The notes under the pieces: generated by a model
The model's input: the letters and a program-made list of their open reading frames with translations, nothing else
Databases searched by the model: none
Told to the model about the DNA's origin: nothing
Made by a program: the position numbers and the translations under genes
Assembly: GCF_903772925.1 (NCBI RefSeq)
Contig: NZ_LR812090.1
Coordinates: forward strand, 3,618,599 to 3,682,598
Length of the DNA: 64,000 nt
Reading direction: 5' to 3'
DNA from: Alteromonas macleodii
GTDB taxonomy: Bacteria; Pseudomonadota; Gammaproteobacteria; Enterobacterales; Alteromonadaceae
Shown: positions 16,831 through 25,999 of the stretch, in pieces
Numbering within the stretch: position 1 is the stretch's first letter
Layout of the letters: each line of letters opens with the position of its first letter

Positions 16831-17916
16831 ATGCATTCCACCGAGTTAGAAACACAACAGCTTATAAATAGCCTAAACACAGCGTTGGTAATGGTAGATA
16901 ACAAACTTACCATTGTTTACGCCAACCATGCAGGTGAAGCCTTGTTCGAGACCGGGCTAAAGCAACTTATCGGGCACCCGCTTCAAGATTTTTTCTTACC
17001 GGGAACAATAGAAACTACCAGACTAAAAGCGGCGATTAGAAAAGGTGAAGACTTTACAGAGAACGAAATTAAGCTAGCGTTTAGAGACAACCGCTATGTT
17101 TCTGCAGATTTAACCGTTACCAACTTACACTTTGACGATGGCCCTCGACTGCTGTTCGAAGTCAAAAAAATTGACCAACAAAAACGGATTTCTCGAGAGA
17201 ATTTACAAAATGCACAGCATTATGCGGCTCGAGAGCTAGTACGTGGCTTAGCCCATGAGATAAAAAATCCATTAGGTGGCATTAGAGGCGCAGCCCAACT
17301 TTTAGAAAAAGAGCTGTCGGAAGAACACAAAGAATTTACGCGTATGATCATTGAGCAATCTGATCGTCTGCGCAACTTGGTCGACCGTTTGCTAGGCCCT
17401 AATTCACTGCCTCGATTCGAAGAAAGCAATGTGCATCAGGCTCTTGAAAAAATACGTAGCCTAATGCGTTTTGATTCAGATAACCCTATAGCCATAGTCA
17501 GAGACTATGATCCAAGTATACCGCCGCTTTTATTAGACCCTGACATGATTCAGCAGGCTGTGCTTAATATAGTCAGAAATAGCATTCAAGCTTTAACCGA
17601 GAGCCAAACCCCTAACCCAGAGATTAGGCTAGTTACGCGAATAGAGCGCCAGATGACGATTCAAACGAAACGTCATGCACTGGTAGCAAAAATAAAAATT
17701 ATAGATAACGGTCCGGGTATTCCCGCTGAAATTAAAGACACGCTTTTTTATCCCATGGTCACGAGTAAGCAAAATGGCTCTGGGCTGGGTTTGTCTATTT
17801 CGCAAACCCTTATTAACCACCACGGCGGCAAAATAGATGTAGACAGCTACCCTGGTCACACTGAGTTCGTAATTTACCTACCAATAGATCGTAAGGAGAC
17901 AGACGATGACGAATGA
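16831..17916 (+). CDS. glnL: Nitrogen regulation histidine kinase NtrB
   Basis: Soluble PAS-containing kinase/phosphatase that controls NtrC according to PII (GlnB) state. I choose the ATG at 16831 because AAGGAG (16815-16820) is 10 bp upstream and the product then begins as NtrB does (residues LINSLNTALVMVDNKL follow); an ATG at 16807 lacks such a site. 361 residues: PAS (about 15-80), phosphoacceptor H-box GLAHEIKNPLGGIRGAAQLL, N-box NIVRNSIQAL, and G-boxes DNGPGIP and GSGLGLSI. The end overlaps ntrC by 11 bp, indicating translational coupling. Confidence 0.96.
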   Translation: MHSTELETQQLINSLNTALVMVDNKLTIVYANHAGEALFETGLKQLIGHPLQDFFLPGTIETTRLKAAIRKGEDFTENEIKLAFRDNRYVSADLTVTNLHFDDGPRLLFEVKKIDQQKRISRENLQNAQHYAARELVRGLAHEIKNPLGGIRGAAQLLEKELSEEHKEFTRMIIEQSDRLRNLVDRLLGPNSLPRFEESNVHQALEKIRSLMRFDSDNPIAIVRDYDPSIPPLLLDPDMIQQAVLNIVRNSIQALTESQTPNPEIRLVTRIERQMTIQTKRHALVAKIKIIDNGPGIPAEIKDTLFYPMVTSKQNGSGLGLSISQTLINHHGGKIDVDSYPGHTEFVIYLPIDRKETDDDE

Positions 17917-19315
17917 GTCTGTGTGGATTGTCGATGATGACAGTTCTATTCGTTGGGTGCTGCAAAAGGCCTTACAAGCCGCTGATATCAGCTGTTTAAG
18001 TTTTGAAAACCCCGAAGATTTATTGCTTCAACTTCAAAGCGGCCAAGCCCCCGAAGTCATCATTTCAGATATAAGAATGCCACAAATGGACGGCATGACA
18101 TTACTGAACGAAGTACACGCTTCCCATCCATTGCTTCCCGTTATCATTATGACGGCGCATTCGGATTTAGACAGTGCGGTAAACGCTTATCAAAAAGGGG
18201 CATTTGAATACTTACCAAAACCTTTTGATATTGACGAAGCAGTAACCTTAACTCAACGCGCCCTTGCTCATGCAAGAGAGCAGTCGACGGTATCCAAATC
18301 ACAAGTTGAAGACGTTGTAACCGAGATAATTGGTGAAGCGCCTGCTATGCAGGAAGTTTTCCGTGCTATAGGTCGACTTTCACGTTCTTCGATTAGCGTA
18401 CTTATTAACGGCCAATCGGGTACGGGTAAAGAGCTGGTAGCGCACGCACTTCACAGACACAGCCCTAGAGCGAGTAAGCCTTTCATTGCGCTTAACATGG
18501 CGGCAATCCCGGCTGACTTGGTTGAGTCTGAGCTGTTTGGGCATGAAAAAGGCGCCTTTACCGGTGCACAAGCTGCACGCCAAGGGCGTTTTGAGCAAGC
18601 TGACGGCGGTACACTTTTCTTAGATGAAATAGGCGATATGCCGTTAGATGTGCAAACCCGCCTTTTGCGAGTACTCGCGGATGGTCAGTTTTATCGCGTA
18701 GGTGGCCATCAGTCGGTAAGCGTTGATGTACGCATTATTGCGGCAACCCACCAAAACCTAGAGCAGCGTGTTGCTGAAGGAAAGTTCAGGGAAGATTTAT
18801 TTCACCGCCTGAACGTTATTCGTGTGCACCTTCCATCACTCAACGAACGTCGTGAAGATATTCCGTTGTTAACACGCCACTTCCTTCGCCGAGCAGCTAA
18901 AGAACTTGATGTGGAAGCAAAAAGCATTTCTAAAGAAGCTGAGCGCGTTATGTCCCAACTGCCTTGGCCCGGTAACGTAAGACAGTTAGAAAACGTATGC
19001 CGCTGGCTAACGGTAATGGCAAGTGGACAAGAAGTCTTACCGAGCGACTTGCCGCCAGAAATTCACAGCGATAGCGGTATTGAAAAACCGAGTGCCGAAT
19101 CGGGTGATTGGCCAGATTTACTCGCGAGCTGGACCGACAAACAACTACGCGATGGTCACCACAATATCCTTAACGACGCTATGCTGACTTTCGAGCGCGT
19201 GATGCTTGAGCGAGCACTCCAGCACACACACGGCCACAAGCAAGATGCGGCTAAACGCTTGGGTTGGGGAAGAAACACGCTTACCCGTAAGCTAAAGGAA
19301 TTAGGTGTGAATTAA
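17906..19315 (+). CDS. glnG: Nitrogen regulation sigma-54 activator NtrC
   Basis: 469-residue enhancer-binding protein. An N-terminal receiver (phosphoacceptor Asp in IISDIRMPQMDG) is followed by the AAA+ activator domain (P-loop GQSGTGKELVA, sigma-54 contact loop GAFTGA, Walker B GGTLFLDEIGDM) and a Fis-type helix-turn-helix at the C-terminus (DAAKRLGWGRNTLTRKLKELG). It starts inside the end of ntrB. The two NtrC dyads upstream of glnA (14241-14278) are its obvious targets. Domain order and length are standard. Confidence 0.98.
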   Translation: MTNESVWIVDDDSSIRWVLQKALQAADISCLSFENPEDLLLQLQSGQAPEVIISDIRMPQMDGMTLLNEVHASHPLLPVIIMTAHSDLDSAVNAYQKGAFEYLPKPFDIDEAVTLTQRALAHAREQSTVSKSQVEDVVTEIIGEAPAMQEVFRAIGRLSRSSISVLINGQSGTGKELVAHALHRHSPRASKPFIALNMAAIPADLVESELFGHEKGAFTGAQAARQGRFEQADGGTLFLDEIGDMPLDVQTRLLRVLADGQFYRVGGHQSVSVDVRIIAATHQNLEQRVAEGKFREDLFHRLNVIRVHLPSLNERREDIPLLTRHFLRRAAKELDVEAKSISKEAERVMSQLPWPGNVRQLENVCRWLTVMASGQEVLPSDLPPEIHSDSGIEKPSAESGDWPDLLASWTDKQLRDGHHNILNDAMLTFERVMLERALQHTHGHKQDAAKRLGWGRNTLTRKLKELGVN

Positions 19316-19390
19316 ACCTGTTTCGCTTGTTGAGATAGCTGAGAAGCCTTTAGCTTAATTAGGCTCTCAGCCAACACCACATAGCAAGAT

Positions 19391-19413
19391 AAGGGCAGTG
19401 TTTACTGCCCTTT
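19391..19413. terminator. Hairpin between convergent ntrC and HPt/HD-GYP genes
   Basis: AAGGGCAGT (19391-19399) pairs with ACTGCCCTT (19404-19412) around a 4-nt loop and overlaps the stop codon of the minus-strand gene. The T-tract on the plus side is short, so it is a weak terminator, possibly bidirectional. Confidence 0.55.
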
Positions 19414-20541
19414 AGTTAAAAGCGCTGTCATAGCCTGATTAAACAGCCTTACCCACTTCATACTGAACTGCCCTTTGGCACTGCGGTTAATCTCTATCAC
19501 AGCTTCTTTTTTGGAAAGCACATTGTCTTCGTTATGCGCCCTTGGATGTGTCATTGCGTCGTAAGTGTCAACAATTGCAAGCAGCTTAGCGCCTTCACAG
19601 ATATCGTCTTCTTTTATGCCTAGCGGATATCCAGTACCATCAGTACGTTCGTGATGCTGCATCACTATTTTACGCGCCATGTCCCATTGGTCTAAATGCT
19701 CTAACAAACGAGCGCTTTTGTATACGTGAGACCGCATCAGGTTGAATTCGATATCACTTAATTCATCGCCTTTATGCAACAGCTTTAACGGCATGAACGC
19801 CATACCAAAATCATGAACGTAACTGGCTACCGCCAGCTGGTCTTCGTCAATTGGCTTTTCAGCAACATCGTTAATGTACATGGCCAACTTAGCAATGCGA
19901 TCACCTCGTCCAACCCAATAGTTAGAACGACGCTCAATGGTTTGCATAAGATCGCGGAAAAACAAAATGTCTTGTTTTTTCTCACTGCTAATGTCTTTAG
20001 GTATACCTGTCGCGGCTAATGTGGGCGGCTTTATTTGCACGTTTTCGGGGTCGTCGCCGTCAGCGACAATGTCTAACGCAGGGTTGAGTAACAACACAGC
20101 TTCAGTAAGACGTTTTTCATGTTCAGCAGAATTGTCAGGCGTAACACGACTGATAGCCAGCACTAGCTGGTTGTGAAGGTTGTCATCATACTCGGCCTTG
20201 CCGTCAGCCATTACAGCCTCGACAAAGGCTTTTACTCTGTCCATAGTAAGAAGTACCAAGTCACTCATAGTGCTGGTATATGCCACCTGCCCTTTGCGTA
20301 AGTAATCGAGCAAATCTTCAACATGCTGTAAAAGGGGGATCATCGGAGAGAAATTAACTAAGCCTAAATCGCCCTTAATAGTGTGGATTGAACGAAACAG
20401 GGCTCGTTGCAACTCGTTGTCTTCCGGCCGAAGCTCTAATTCTATCAATGTTTGCTCACTCGATTCATAGAGTTCGTTAATTTCCTCCATAAGGTCAGCA
20501 AGAATATCTTCTTCTAGGTCGTCTGGAGTAAATGTCTGCAT
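19402..20541 (-). CDS. HPt plus HD-GYP domain signalling protein
   Basis: 379 residues. The N-terminal domain (about 1-110) is a histidine phosphotransfer module with the phosphorylatable His in SIHTIKGDLGLVNF. The C-terminal domain (about 200-370) is HD-GYP: the HD pair is in SYVHDFGMAFMP and the GYP signature in MQHHERTDGTGYPLGI. HD-GYP domains hydrolyse cyclic di-GMP. The usual HDIGK is HDFGM here, losing the lysine, so catalytic activity is uncertain. The fusion suggests phosphorelay control of a c-di-GMP enzyme or effector. No kinase is adjacent except NtrB. Confidence 0.85.
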   Translation of the reverse strand: MQTFTPDDLEEDILADLMEEINELYESSEQTLIELELRPEDNELQRALFRSIHTIKGDLGLVNFSPMIPLLQHVEDLLDYLRKGQVAYTSTMSDLVLLTMDRVKAFVEAVMADGKAEYDDNLHNQLVLAISRVTPDNSAEHEKRLTEAVLLLNPALDIVADGDDPENVQIKPPTLAATGIPKDISSEKKQDILFFRDLMQTIERRSNYWVGRGDRIAKLAMYINDVAEKPIDEDQLAVASYVHDFGMAFMPLKLLHKGDELSDIEFNLMRSHVYKSARLLEHLDQWDMARKIVMQHHERTDGTGYPLGIKEDDICEGAKLLAIVDTYDAMTHPRAHNEDNVLSKKEAVIEINRSAKGQFSMKWVRLFNQAMTALLTKGQ

Positions 20542-20744
20542 GTAATGAATACCGAGTTAGATTCTATTAAGCTTTCTATTATTGTAATTCGGTATCGGCA
20601 AAATTTCCTCATACTAAAGGTGATAAAGAAGGAACTTTCACAAGTGATGACCCGATTAAATCTAAACATTGTAAAAACTCATCGGACAAGTGTACGCTGA
20701 AACTTCATCTATACTGCGCGCGTCAATTGTATCTAGGAGTTGTT

Positions 20745-21470
20745 TTGATCGCTTTATTTCGCATACCGGCACTATTTATCGCCTTTTTATTAATCAACAT
20801 TATTTTGCTGATCATTTGTATTGTGCGCCCTTTTCATAAGGACAACGTGCATGCTGCCGGTAGTTTGTATTCACTTATGGCTAAAATAGTGGGCCTTAAA
20901 ATTATTATAAAAAGAGACCCCGCTGTAAAAACGAACGAGCCTTATGTTTTCATTGCAAATCACCAAAACAGCTTCGACGTTATTACTATTTGTAAGGCTG
21001 CGCTTCCTGGCGTGGTCACAATTGGAAAAAAGAGTTTGAAATGGATCCCTATTTTCGGCCAAATTTATTGGCTGTCGGGGAATATCATGATCGATAGAAA
21101 AAATTCAGGAAAAGCGCGAAACACCTTAGACATTGCCGCTAACCGCATAGCTAAAAAGAAAACGTCTGTATGGTTATTCCCTGAAGGTACCAGAAGTTAC
21201 GGCAGAGGCATTCTACCGTTTAAGCAAGGCGCTTTTCGTTTAGCCAAAACCACGAATGAACCTGTGGTTATGGTTACAGCGAGCAACCTGCATGAAAAGG
21301 TTAAATGGAACCGCTGGAACAACGGGATTGTGCTGATTGATATCGCAGCGCCTCAATCACTTACCGAAGAACGCACAATTAAAGAGTGGATGGTGCACTT
21401 TAATGATGAAATGAAACAAAAGTTTGATGTGCTTAATACACAGGTCGATGAACTGGAAAAAAGCAGGTAA
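20745..21470 (+). CDS. plsC: 1-acyl-sn-glycerol-3-phosphate acyltransferase
   Basis: Inner-membrane enzyme that acylates lysophosphatidic acid to phosphatidic acid in phospholipid synthesis. The start is taken as the TTG at 20745, five bases after AGGAG; an upstream TTG at 20727 lacks a ribosome-binding site. 241 residues: an N-terminal hydrophobic segment, catalytic box NHQNSFD (HX4D), substrate box FPEGTRSYGRG, and an acyl-binding region VVMVTASN. Length is normal. rraB follows 32 bp downstream, probably cotranscribed. Confidence 0.93.
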   Translation: MIALFRIPALFIAFLLINIILLIICIVRPFHKDNVHAAGSLYSLMAKIVGLKIIIKRDPAVKTNEPYVFIANHQNSFDVITICKAALPGVVTIGKKSLKWIPIFGQIYWLSGNIMIDRKNSGKARNTLDIAANRIAKKKTSVWLFPEGTRSYGRGILPFKQGAFRLAKTTNEPVVMVTASNLHEKVKWNRWNNGIVLIDIAAPQSLTEERTIKEWMVHFNDEMKQKFDVLNTQVDELEKSR

Positions 21471-21502
21471 ACTTGCGCCTAAATTGCTAACGAGTGTTTA
21501 TT

Positions 21503-21901
21503 ATGACCCAGTTCGATGAAAGAGAAGAGTGGTACGAGTTTAACCAAGAAACTATTGATGCCCTTCTAGAAGATGGCAGTCAAGCAGATGCCGACTATAC
21601 CATTGAGCACCATTTCGCCAGTACCGACTTTGACGTCTTAGAAAAAGCCGCTGTTGATGCGTTTAAAGCTGGCTTTGAAGTAACTGATGCCGAAGAGCTA
21701 ATTCTTGATGACGGCGAAACCATTTTTTGCTTCGACGCCGTGGTAGAAAGAAAGCTAAACATTGAAAAGCTTAATGCGGATTCAGACGCCCTTTTAAAAA
21801 TCGCTGACAAACACGATGTGACCTACGATGGATGGGGCACGTATTTCGAGCCACGCGAAGAAGGCGAGTACGAAGAAGAAGACCATCACTTCGACGACTA
21901 A
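21503..21901 (+). CDS. rraB: Regulator of RNase E activity RraB
   Basis: 132 residues from the ATG at 21503; a GTG at 21494 is in frame but adds only three residues. The sequence follows E. coli RraB closely: DALLEDGSQADADYTIEHHF, then LEKAAVDAFKAGFEVTDAEE, then VTYDGWGTYFEP and an acidic tail. RraB binds RNase E and alters degradosome composition and mRNA decay. A terminator at 21919-21954 follows. Confidence 0.93.
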   Translation: MTQFDEREEWYEFNQETIDALLEDGSQADADYTIEHHFASTDFDVLEKAAVDAFKAGFEVTDAEELILDDGETIFCFDAVVERKLNIEKLNADSDALLKIADKHDVTYDGWGTYFEPREEGEYEEEDHHFDD

Positions 21902-21918
21902 CCCTTAATTTTTCCTAT

Positions 21919-21954
21919 AAAGCTGAAGGGATATTAAGTTACTCTTCAGCTTTT
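21919..21954 (+). terminator. Intrinsic terminator of rraB
   Basis: Arms AAAGCTGAAG (21919-21928) and CTTCAGCTTT (21944-21953) with a 15-nt loop, followed by T. It lies just after the rraB stop. Confidence 0.7.
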
Positions 21955-22012
21955 GTTCATCTTTTTTCGACAACAATGACTCTGTCATTATCGATTGGAA
22001 AAGGATGGACAG

Positions 22013-22828
22013 ATGAAAAACTTAGTATCAGCACTTACAGCGTATTCTGCTATCGCCGCATTACAGCTTGCGTTTTTGTCACCTGTGCATGCGAATACTG
22101 ATAGTAGTTCAGAAGAAAAACAGGTTAACTCAACTGAATTCCGCTACGACAAACCATTTGTAGCCACTGAATCACTACAGCCGAAAACCACAAGTGGGCT
22201 GACCAATGACAGTATTGTCGAGCAAACTATAGATAAGGCCAACGCACAACAAAGCACGCTCAGCCAGACTAATAAGCATCAACAACATCTTGGTGTAAAC
22301 AAATCATCAAGCGACATAGTGGTTAGCAGCGTTAATGAATTCTGGATTTATGAAAGTTGGGTAACGCTCCTACAAGACATTGACTACGATGGATATCACT
22401 CTACATTCTCTATTGAGTTTGACGCCGACACGATTTTCACACGAGCACCTGTTTACGCAGTATTGTATTTAGGTAAAGACGGTCTCTACGATGCAATTCA
22501 CGTGTCGTCTGAATTTTATATTTATTCAGAAGATTCAACCGATACATTTACCATCGAAAGTTCATTAGTAACTGGCTTTCCTCCTGGCGAATACGACATA
22601 CTGCTAGAACTTTACGATGCAGATACAGAAGAGCTAGTGGCATTTACCGATGCTTATGACGACAGCGCACTTGCCTATCTTCCTCTTGAAAGTGAGAACA
22701 ATGAGTACGTTGTAGAAGATACGGTGGTTATCGTAGAAGAGCATGGCGGTACCTGGTCGCTACTTCCATTGTTTTTACTAGGGGGCATTGTAGTTACAAG
22801 ACGCCTCAGCAAATTCTCTCACCATTAA
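22013..22828 (+). CDS. Exported surface protein, choice-of-anchor H-like, with C-terminal sorting tail
   Basis: 271 residues. The start at 22013 follows AAGGA with 8-bp spacing and yields a signal peptide ending PVHA before NTDSS. Residues about 110-225 form a beta-rich domain (WIYESWVTLLQDIDYDGYHS, then IESSLVTGFPPGEYDILLEL) that I associate with choice-of-anchor H family proteins. The C-terminus, GGTWSLLPLFLLGGIVVTRR, is a Gly-rich start, hydrophobic helix and basic end, the pattern of GlyGly-CTERM proteins processed by rhombosortase. Likely surface-attached; function unknown. A terminator follows at 22851-22886. Confidence 0.7.
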   Translation: MKNLVSALTAYSAIAALQLAFLSPVHANTDSSSEEKQVNSTEFRYDKPFVATESLQPKTTSGLTNDSIVEQTIDKANAQQSTLSQTNKHQQHLGVNKSSSDIVVSSVNEFWIYESWVTLLQDIDYDGYHSTFSIEFDADTIFTRAPVYAVLYLGKDGLYDAIHVSSEFYIYSEDSTDTFTIESSLVTGFPPGEYDILLELYDADTEELVAFTDAYDDSALAYLPLESENNEYVVEDTVVIVEEHGGTWSLLPLFLLGGIVVTRRLSKFSHH

Positions 22829-22850
22829 TTTTCCTTCTAAATTTATCTTT

Positions 22851-22886
22851 GCCAAAAGCTGTTTTAAACACAGCTTTTGGCTATTT
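22851..22886 (+). terminator. Intrinsic terminator
   Basis: CCAAAAGCTGT and ACAGCTTTTGG form a stem around a short TTTAAAC-type loop, followed by a T-rich stretch, just after the exported surface protein gene. Confidence 0.85.
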
Positions 22887-22995
22887 TTTAAACTAAAGTC
22901 TAATATATAGGTTAACTCTTCTTTCTAATTAACGTTGATTCGCCAATGTACAGGGAAAAACAGTACATACTGACGCTTTCAAGTGGTGTAGTGCA

Positions 22996-24450
22996 ATGAG
23001 CTTCAACAATGTTAACTTGTTCAATCTATTAGAAAACACAGAAATTGGTGTGGTTATTCACAATGCTTCTGGCGCGGTAGAGTACGCCAACCCCGCTGCG
23101 TTGTTGATGCTTAAATTAAGTCTTGGAGAGCTTAAGGACAAAAGCTTAGATGCAGAGACATGGGAGTTCATAGATAGACAAAACCGGCGGCTTTCCTACG
23201 ATGAATTACCTGTAGTTCGAGTACTATCGACAGGCAAATCTGTAACTAATCAAATTTTGGGCATTATTGACAAAACAACAGAAAAAACCGCTTGGTTTAG
23301 TGTTAATGCCTACCCAGATAAAGTTAGCGGGAACGGAATTACACCGCCCTTTGCAGTCGTTTACTTTACAAACATCACAGCGAAAATAAACGACTTTTCC
23401 CATAGAGACATTGTGCAGAATTCACAAGACATGATCTTGGTGACAGAAGCCAAAAACATCAATGCCCCACTCTCACCTAAAATAATTTACGCCAATGAAG
23501 CCCTCTGTAAGCATACTGAGTATGACCTCGAAGAGCTAATTGGCGAAACACCCAGGATTTTCCAAGGAACCCTAACAGACAAAGCCTCCACAGATCGCAT
23601 CCGCCAAGCCCTTGTTGAACAAATTCCGTGTACTGAGACACTGCTGAACTATACGAAAACCGGTACACCGTTCTGGGTACAAATGAATATATTCCCTCTA
23701 ACCAACGATTTTGGTGAAGTTACGCACTTTGCTGCGGTTCAGCGCAATGTAAGTGAGATGAAGTTTCAGTCTGAACAGCTGGATAAAAGAAATTCAGAGC
23801 TAAAAAGAATAAAACAAGATTTAGAAAACTTGGTTCACGAACGTACAAGTGAGCTGCGAGATGCAAACCTGAAATTAGAAAAGCTGGCATATTTTGACGC
23901 CTTAACCAATATCCCCAACAGGCGAGCGTTTATTGATGCGTTCTCTAAATCTTTAATGTTTGCCAAACGCAACAACCATGAAGTTCTGGTAGGAATTGCA
24001 GATGTTGATCACTTTAAATCAATAAACGACAACCTTGGCCATGGGTTTGGCGATGAAGTGCTGACTATCGTTGCGCAAACAATGCAGAGATTCTTTCGAG
24101 CCGAAGACGCAATAGGCAGAATTGGAGGGGAAGAATTTGCTTTTTGTATTGTGCTTCTAAGCCAAGTCTCGCCGCACCAAATTCTGGATAGGCTAAGATT
24201 GAAGGTGAGCAGATTACATGAAACCCAGCCGCTTTTAAAAGGGCATAAAATTACGGTAAGCATTGGTGCAGTACAATCGAAGGATCTTCAGCACAAAAGC
24301 GCTAAACAGCTTCTCACCTATGCCGACAAAGCGCTTTACAAGGCCAAGAACAATGGGCGAAATACAGTGGAGTGCATTCAGAAAGGTGCAAAAATTTCAG
24401 CAATTTCAGCTCAAGAGCCATTAGACGATGAGTCGCGGGAGGCGCTTTAA
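22996..24450 (+). CDS. PAS-PAS diguanylate cyclase
   Basis: 484 residues. PAS 1 is at about residues 7-130 and PAS 2 at about 140-255, followed by a coiled-coil linker (about 255-295) and a GGDEF domain (about 300-465). The active-site signature is GGEEF (377-381), and the inhibitory RxxD site is present nine bases of protein sequence earlier as RAED (368-371), so it should make c-di-GMP with product inhibition. PAS 2 resembles a LOV domain (IFQGTLTD, NYTKTGTPFWVQMNIFP), but the position of the photoactive cysteine is Pro186, so flavin-adduct photochemistry is not expected. No transmembrane helix. Single gene. Confidence 0.92.
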   Translation: MSFNNVNLFNLLENTEIGVVIHNASGAVEYANPAALLMLKLSLGELKDKSLDAETWEFIDRQNRRLSYDELPVVRVLSTGKSVTNQILGIIDKTTEKTAWFSVNAYPDKVSGNGITPPFAVVYFTNITAKINDFSHRDIVQNSQDMILVTEAKNINAPLSPKIIYANEALCKHTEYDLEELIGETPRIFQGTLTDKASTDRIRQALVEQIPCTETLLNYTKTGTPFWVQMNIFPLTNDFGEVTHFAAVQRNVSEMKFQSEQLDKRNSELKRIKQDLENLVHERTSELRDANLKLEKLAYFDALTNIPNRRAFIDAFSKSLMFAKRNNHEVLVGIADVDHFKSINDNLGHGFGDEVLTIVAQTMQRFFRAEDAIGRIGGEEFAFCIVLLSQVSPHQILDRLRLKVSRLHETQPLLKGHKITVSIGAVQSKDLQHKSAKQLLTYADKALYKAKNNGRNTVECIQKGAKISAISAQEPLDDESREAL

Positions 24451-24667
24451 CCGACTTTATAAAAACGCCAGCCGTTTACTTTAAACATGCTTGAGTTGCT
24501 TAACACAATGGCCTATTAGTGAACCTTATTAATCGTCATTCTTCGACGGTTGAGTTTCTTCAACTTCCACCACCACCTTTTCAACAATCTTCTAACATTT
24601 TTTTTGGTAACACTATGAAATAAGTGCCAGAATGTAACGAGGACATCCCTTTACACGGAATTTCACA

Positions 24668-25951
24668 ATGTCTATTAAGCCTTCAAAAAAAAATGTTTCT
24701 TCTGCATCACGCCGAACTTTACTAAAAGGCGGACTAGCGTTTGGATTAACAGCGGGCGTGACACCTTTCGCTATAGGTAAAGCTAAGCCAACGCTTCGTG
24801 TTATGGGAACCCACGTGACTTTACAAGAAGCTATTCGGCAGCGGGCTATTGAAGACTTAGGTATCAATATTGTGTTTGAACCCGGCGGTAGCGCAACTGT
24901 TTTACAAAAAGCCTCAATGGCGCCCCATTCTTTTGATTTATACGAGCAATGGTCAAATAGCATTAACGTTCTGTGGCGAGCAAAAGCTATCCAACCTATA
25001 CAGAAAACGCGCCTTCAATATTGGGATGAAATAAACAATTTAAGTAAAACCGGTAAGCTCACTGAGAATGCGCGCATGGGCGCGGGTGATGCACCCCACA
25101 AAATTCTCAATGTACAGGGCGATGGCTCTTTAGGCGAACAGCACACCGATACCATCAGCTTTTTACCCTATGTACACAATGTAGACTCCTTTGGTTACGA
25201 CACCTCAAAGCTACCGGCTGAACTGCAAGGGCAGGAAGAAAGTTGGGGATGGCTGTTAGATCGTCATTTTTCTGGAAAAGTAGGTATTGTGAACGACCCC
25301 ACAATCGGACTATTCGATTTAGCGTTAGCAGCACAAGCAAAAGGGTTCATTACTTTTAAAGATATTGGTGCCATCACCGAATACGAGCTAGACGACTTGT
25401 TCAACCTGCTCATTGAATTAACCCAGTTGAATCATTTTAACGGGTTTTGGACATCGGTTCCCGAGTCTGTCGAATTTATGAAAAGCGGTCGAGTTACCAT
25501 TGAAAGTATGTTCTCCCCTGCGGTCTCAGCACTAAACGGCCAAAATATTCCCGTCACATTTGCAGCCCCCAAGGAAGGTTATAGAGGATGGCACGGCGTA
25601 ATGTGCCTTTCTTCTGCTACTCAAGGAAGAATAAAAGATGTAGCTTACGAATATATGAACTGGTGGCTTTCAGGCTGGCCTGGCGCATTTATAGCAAGAC
25701 AGGGCTATTACATTTCAAACCCTAAGCGTTCTGCCGATTATTTATCGCAGGCCGAATGGGACTATTGGTATAAGGGTAAAGTTGCCTCCACTCCGCTAAA
25801 AGGCCCAGATGGCAAGGTGAGTGTACAACAAGGCGCACAGCGAACCGGCGGTAGTTATGAAGAGCGCTTTAGTAACGTTGCAGTTTGGAATACGGTTATG
25901 TCAAGCTATGAATATAGCTTACAAAAGTGGTACGAATTTATCACCGCATAA
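24668..25951 (+). CDS. Tat-exported extracellular solute-binding protein
   Basis: 427 residues. The N-terminus carries a twin-arginine signal (SRRTLLKGGLAFGLTAG), so it is exported folded. The rest has the shape of a PotD-type periplasmic binding protein (cluster with spermidine/putrescine and related ABC ligand binders), with the hinge and aromatic-rich C-terminal lobe (YMNWWLSGWPGAF). No ABC permease or ATPase gene is nearby; instead a membrane hybrid kinase starts 48 bp downstream, suggesting the protein delivers a ligand signal to that kinase, as TorT does for TorS. Ligand unknown. Confidence 0.8.
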   Translation: MSIKPSKKNVSSASRRTLLKGGLAFGLTAGVTPFAIGKAKPTLRVMGTHVTLQEAIRQRAIEDLGINIVFEPGGSATVLQKASMAPHSFDLYEQWSNSINVLWRAKAIQPIQKTRLQYWDEINNLSKTGKLTENARMGAGDAPHKILNVQGDGSLGEQHTDTISFLPYVHNVDSFGYDTSKLPAELQGQEESWGWLLDRHFSGKVGIVNDPTIGLFDLALAAQAKGFITFKDIGAITEYELDDLFNLLIELTQLNHFNGFWTSVPESVEFMKSGRVTIESMFSPAVSALNGQNIPVTFAAPKEGYRGWHGVMCLSSATQGRIKDVAYEYMNWWLSGWPGAFIARQGYYISNPKRSADYLSQAEWDYWYKGKVASTPLKGPDGKVSVQQGAQRTGGSYEERFSNVAVWNTVMSSYEYSLQKWYEFITA

Positions 25952-25999
25952 AACAGTGTAATACCACATCTTAAATGGAAGAAGGTTCTTTAGGCTTAT

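Noticed and set aside
20546..20595. ATACCGA...TCGGTAT repeat between the HPt/HD-GYP gene and plsC
   Set aside because: Seven-base arms with a long loop and no promoter or regulator link; probably chance.
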